DNA of 64,000 nucleotides from Polyodon spathula (taxonomy: Eukaryota; Chordata; Actinopteri; Acipenseriformes; Polyodontidae), in assembly GCF_017654505.1 (NCBI RefSeq), contig NC_054541.1, positions 42,619,986 through 42,683,985 on the forward strand, read 5' to 3'. Made by a program: the position numbers and the translations under genes. The notes below the pieces were generated by a model. That model made no database searches. It was not told the DNA's origin and was given only the letters and a program-made list of their open reading frames with translations. Below are positions 59,625-64,000 of this stretch, piece after piece; position 1 is the first letter of the stretch, and each line of letters begins with the position of its first letter.

Positions 59625-61507
59625 AAAATAAATGTGCTACTCAATAATCTATATGTTTATTGTTTTTGTTTTCTACTTAAAATATCACACGTTTTGCTTG
59701 AATTACAATTAGTGGTCTGAGGGATAGCTTTCACTACTAAGAAGATAAAAGCTAGCTGATCCATTACGACTGGTGGGAGAAATCAACAGGCTCTTAATGA
59801 AACTTGAAATTAGCAGCCCTGGTCAGGTCCGCAATATTTAACAACTTGCAAAAAAGATAATATAAAAAAAACAACAACAAAAAAAAAAAATATATATACA
59901 TTCAAACCAATATAAATATACATATATACATTTTATATAAATATAGTAAAATAGATTAAATTACGCTTATGTCATGTTGTTCCATAAATATCGCAGGACA
60001 ATATAACGCCATCAACTGCTGAAATTTGTATCAGAAGCACAGTACACCTTTAAACATGAGGTGACAGTAGAACAGCAGTTGTAATTTTCACATAGTAGGT
60101 CCCATCGAGATGCTTTCATATTTCTGTAAACATAACGCAACACACAGGGAAGCCATATACATTACATGCATCTTTAAGAGCCTGTGTTCAAAGAAAAGCA
60201 ATCAACTTATAAATAAAGCATCACATTTTGACTAGGTTGTAAAAACAGGAAACGTTGCTGCTGTAAGCTACAGGAACAGGCAGTGACATTTTATGTGCAC
60301 TTTTCACTTATATCCGGTAGCCTCTTCAAGGTATAATCCCATTACTGTTTTTCATGTGCAGTTTTACATTTAAAGTAGTCACATATAGCGAAAAAATCAA
60401 ATTAAATGCAAACAAGTTAGTGGCTGGCAAGAAATAAATGAAGGTACTTGTGATGGCACCTGTTTTGTTATGTCTCTCCAACTACGTTTCTTTTATTACT
60501 GCACCCTCTTTACAAAGTAGGCTTGATCAGTTCAAACATCGTGCTTTTAATACTGTAGAGCAGAGATGAAGAACTAGAATACGACAGAACCTGTTTATAA
60601 AGCCATTCTATTGACATTGTACCTCTGTAGATAGTCTAATTATACACTTCACAAATACGTCACTATAAAGACTCTTATAAACAGGTTTTATTAAATTTGA
60701 TGTTTTTTTTTTTCACTAAAGCTAATTACATTACCAAGCGCAGCTAACCTTTGGGGTTTAACACTGTTAAAAAGTCATTGATAAAATTGCTCTGACACTT
60801 GATAAACCTGAATTAAAAGTAGTGTAAGGAAGATACATCCTTAAAAATACAAGTAAATACTTATTTCTTAATTATTTTTGGCCAAGTAAAGCAGAAGTGC
60901 TTTAACTTTTGAATACAGTCTGTATAGGACTCAATAACTCTGCTTCATACACATTTTTTTTTTTTTTTCTTTAAATCTGGTAATTCCCTTTTAAGGGGCA
61001 CCAGCTGACAATCAGGAAGTGAAAACTACAGTTGTGCCCAAATACAGTATGCACAAAAAACACATGCAAATACCTGAACTGGAACTTCATAGCTGCATTT
61101 TAGGCTTAGATGTATGCCCCTGCTTTAGACACATTCAAAATATAGTACTGTAACTAACACAAAAAAGAAGAAACTGTCATAAAAAATATATATCACTGGA
61201 AACAGGAACAGTTTTAAATGCCATCCATGTGGCCTAATAGCATACTGTACAGAGTCTATTACATTCTCTTGGAATGGTATAAGTCGCTGCCCATTGGCTG
61301 TGGTAGAGCAAAAATGTACTTTGTAATGCAGTCTTTGCAATCCAAGCTGTTCATCCACCAAAAAAAACAGTTTTCTCTGCTATTTTTTTTTTTTTTAAGA
61401 ATAGGTATGCATTTTTTTTTGTGTTTTTTTTTTTTTGTCAGTGTGGGTAAAGTCACTGTTTAGTAAGGATTACATTGCAGCCAGAAGACAGTGACTTCCA
61501 GGTTTGT
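59040..61507 (-). other. SLC38A2: probable SLC38A2 3' UTR
   Basis: About 2.4 kb downstream of the SLC38A2 stop without a credible exon. A reversed AATAAA at 59,063-59,068 is one possible end, and others lie nearer (for example about 60,680). A long 3' UTR is usual for this gene in other vertebrates. It includes a (TAA)n tract at 59,560-59,623. Confidence 0.4.
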
Positions 61508-63820
61508 TTAATGGCCGTCAGCCATAGCAGCATTCTGGGTCCAATCCAGGATGATCAGGGTCATGCTTCCAATCATAACGAAGAAGCCGCTGATACAGAA
61601 GATTACAGCCTAGACAATAAAAATATCAAAACAATCCAATGAACATACACTTCACATAGCAAACTATTTGTTCAATTAACATCCATACTTGAAGGCATAT
61701 AATAAACCACTATGACAGTCTCTGTAAGTCGTTTTGGAAAAGTCTGTAAATGGCTAATTAATACGTACCCCAATCTTCTGAACTGACTTCATTGGTTCCT
61801 TCTTCACCAGCTTGATGTAAAATGCAGAGGGGAGAATAAAGATGAGCATAGCAGCAGCGGAAGCACCTGTACGAAGACAAGGACAAAAAGGAAAGTGTTT
61901 AAAGGACTCCTCCTCTCCCTCACACGCACATACATTTTTGCTGAATTTAGTAAAGATAAAATGAATGAAACTTACCAACGAATCCAAAGATGTCCCTGAT
62001 TGTGGGCACGAAAATAACAAGTATGTTGGTAAAGCCCAAGAGAACGAAAGTGATAATGGTATGACGGACCCAGCTGAATTCCTTTGAGGCGCACAGCAGC
62101 TGATTAACTGATGTACGGATCTGAGGAGAAGAAAAGGAAAACGCAGAGTTAGGTTATGTGAAAAGGGAGGAGGATTTACACAGTGACCGCATGTGCATAT
62201 GTACGCATTTTCAAATAAAAGCTGTACTTAATGTTAAAACAGAGCAAATAACATCCTTATCATAAATTCTATTTATACTTACGGGAAACAGCACAACAGG
62301 GACTGTGAGCGTGACAGCGGTCAGCACTGCAAGGCGCACAATAAGGAGGACGACATCAAACTTGTAAACCCTGGAGTAAGTGTGAAGGAGCTCTGGTTCC
62401 ACGTTGTCTGCAAACAACATAGCAAATCCTAATCAAGCTCTGCTCTCGTCATACATCTTGCTTTACATGCATTTCCATAAAGATGATTAAAGATTTTCAC
62501 ATGTACTATCCAAACTGCTGAGATATGGAGATATGTTTGGCTTTGGCCAAACAGGCAGTCACAGTGTGGTATATTCTCTGAATGAGAAAATACCAGCTAT
62601 AACAAGAAATACAGAGAAAACTCAAAACCAATAGGTGCAACTTTCCTCAGGCCAGTTGTGACTTCTTCTAGATTGTGTAATTGTTCCCACTGAGGCTGGT
62701 CTAAGATATTACAGTCAAGTTCACCTGTAGGTTTAGCTTTTAAAATGTAGTCTATGTTATAAAATAAAAAAATAACTTACTTCCGAAAGTTATATATCCA
62801 AAAAGAGCAGCCAGGAGGTACATGATAAGCATGGCAAAGAAGGAAACGTTCGACACGTTCTGCATCCTCTTGCGGGAACGACTGCAAAACAAAACAAAAA
62901 GGGGATGTTTAGGATATGACGAGCAGTACATAATACCTACAGTATTAGGTCTATTGTCAATCTGCAACTTGTTATGCTTCATTCACATTTATCACATGGG
63001 TATTTTTTGCACTTACTCTTTCAGCTCCTCGTAGATAGGTAACACAGCAGGGTGGCACACGAAGGCAAAGGTCAGGATCGGCACAGCATAGACAGTCTGA
63101 AAGAATGACAGAGAACATTATAATACATCCCAATGTAGTCAGTGCACTCCTGTGTTAGACTGATACAACTTAATGTTGCAGAACCAAATAGGTACTAGAA
63201 TTCTTCTCTAATGAAACACACACCTGGGAGTTCCAGACAAAATACTTGGCTGTGCACGTGTCCTCATCAGAAGAGACATTGTGCACTGTCACAGCCGTTT
63301 CATGAACTGCAGCTGCAACGTGAGCTACAGTGTAGTTCAGAGTCGCGTTAAGAGCATCATTTTCAAAAATCAGAGAGCAGGAAATTTGGAATGACTTGTA
63401 GATAACCTAGAGAGGGAAAAACAAATACAATTTTTAAAAAAACTTTTAGAAATGAAGGTGTAGGTAATAAGTGTTCCATAAATGCTACGTGTATAATTTG
63501 AATCAACTTTAGTATACTCCTATAACAATCTACCCAAAAGTATCTTTTGCATAAATACTGCACTTTGAATTACTAATATACTTACAACAATAACAAAGAA
63601 GACCATACAGAGCAAGGAGAAGCCACTGGTATAGCCAAGATACCCTGGAAAACAAAGCATAGAACCCATTGTAAGACTGCTGCTTCCTCTCTGTTATCAG
63701 CAGTCATTGCAAAACTGCTTGGTGTCATCATATAGAACGAGGCACCTCAAGATTGTTCTCTTAGCTCTACACTCCTCTTCAACATAACTATTACTGAGAT
63801 AATCTAACGAATGAACAGAC

Positions 63821-63910
<90 letters not shown>

Positions 63911-64000
63911 ACTTGGCAAACTACACACAATTTATATTCATACTTGAGTTTCTTAAATCCGGAAGGTTTACTTACCAAGGTTTCTTAACAAGGACAATGG
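61508..64000 (-). CDS. SLC38A2: SLC38A2: sodium-coupled neutral amino acid transporter SNAT2, C-terminal part
   Basis: The gene runs off the right edge. Exons seen: 64000-63976 (partial), 63644-63586, 63406-63224, 63096-63017, 62881-62781, 62407-62283, 62120-61976, 61866-61769, 61609-61508 (TAA), coding 918 bases. Motifs: GYLGYTSGFSLLCMVFFVIV (TM5); an extracellular loop with NAT, NYT and NVS glycosylation sites; TVYAVPILTFAFVCHP; SRKRMQNVSNVSFFAMLIMY; VRLAVLTAVTLTVPVVLFP; GASAAAMLIFILPSAFYIKL; and FFVMIGSMTLIILDW near the C-terminus. SNAT2 is the adaptive System A transporter, induced by amino acid shortage and hyperosmotic stress; the control elements near its promoter are outside the window. 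Exon borders match SLC38A1 exactly (59, 80 and 101 bp exons identical in length), and the loop exon is longer (183 versus 129 bp). Confidence 0.94.
63822..63907. repeat. (CA)n microsatellite
   Basis: About 43 CA units in an SLC38A2 intron. Confidence 0.95.

Overview
This 64 kb window is vertebrate nuclear DNA. Its three genes have many small exons with GT-AG (and apparently some GC-AG) introns, and there are long microsatellites and abundant Tc1, DIRS/Ngaro, L2 and other transposon debris. The gene order SCAF11 - SLC38A1 - SLC38A2, all on the minus strand, is the order I know from other vertebrates (human 12q13.11). The repeat mix points to a ray-finned fish, probably a non-teleost lineage such as sturgeon or paddlefish. 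The species call is inference only.

Layout. 1-3.35 kb: no gene recognised; holds a 3'-truncated Tc1 copy ending in a TA/CA microsatellite. By synteny the 3' end of ARID2 could lie here, but nothing in the sequence proves it. 3.36-24.6 kb: SCAF11 (RING / SR-rich splicing-associated protein). Its start codon is at 19,926, its stop at 4,111 and its noncoding first exon ends at 24,598. Its introns hold an L2-type LINE (15.5-18.15 kb), a piggyBac-type MITE (11.65-12.09 kb) and a Tc1 remnant (22.1 kb). 24.6-25.0 kb: the SCAF11 promoter, with a ZNF143-like site. 25.4-26.7 kb: a compact DNA transposon with 140 bp inverted ends carrying a large ORF. 27.5-33.35 kb: no ORFs; much of it is probably the long 3' UTR of SLC38A1. 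33.35-45.5 kb: the 15 coding exons of SLC38A1, complete (481 codons), interrupted by a DIRS/Ngaro fragment and a pogo/Tigger copy; its nearest promoter-like block is at 46.6 kb. 46.9-59 kb: a repeat-rich spacer with a deleted DIRS element, a 15 bp minisatellite, a Tc1 element with both ends, an LTR-like block and a second promoter-like block at 58.2-58.4 kb. 59.0-64 kb: the 3' UTR and last nine coding exons (one partial) of SLC38A2, which continues past the right edge.

Function. SLC38A1 and SLC38A2 are tandem paralogues of System A neutral amino acid transporters (SNAT1, SNAT2). They share matching intron positions and phases across the whole overlap, which shows their origin by duplication. 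SCAF11 is an unrelated nuclear pre-mRNA splicing factor.

The most interesting points are two consecutive SCAF11 introns that seem to use GC donors, the 1.3 kb transposon with a conserved but uncharacterised ORF, inverted (TA)n(GA)n / (TC)n(TA)n tracts flanking nine SLC38A1 exons, and the unassigned promoter-like block at 58.3 kb.
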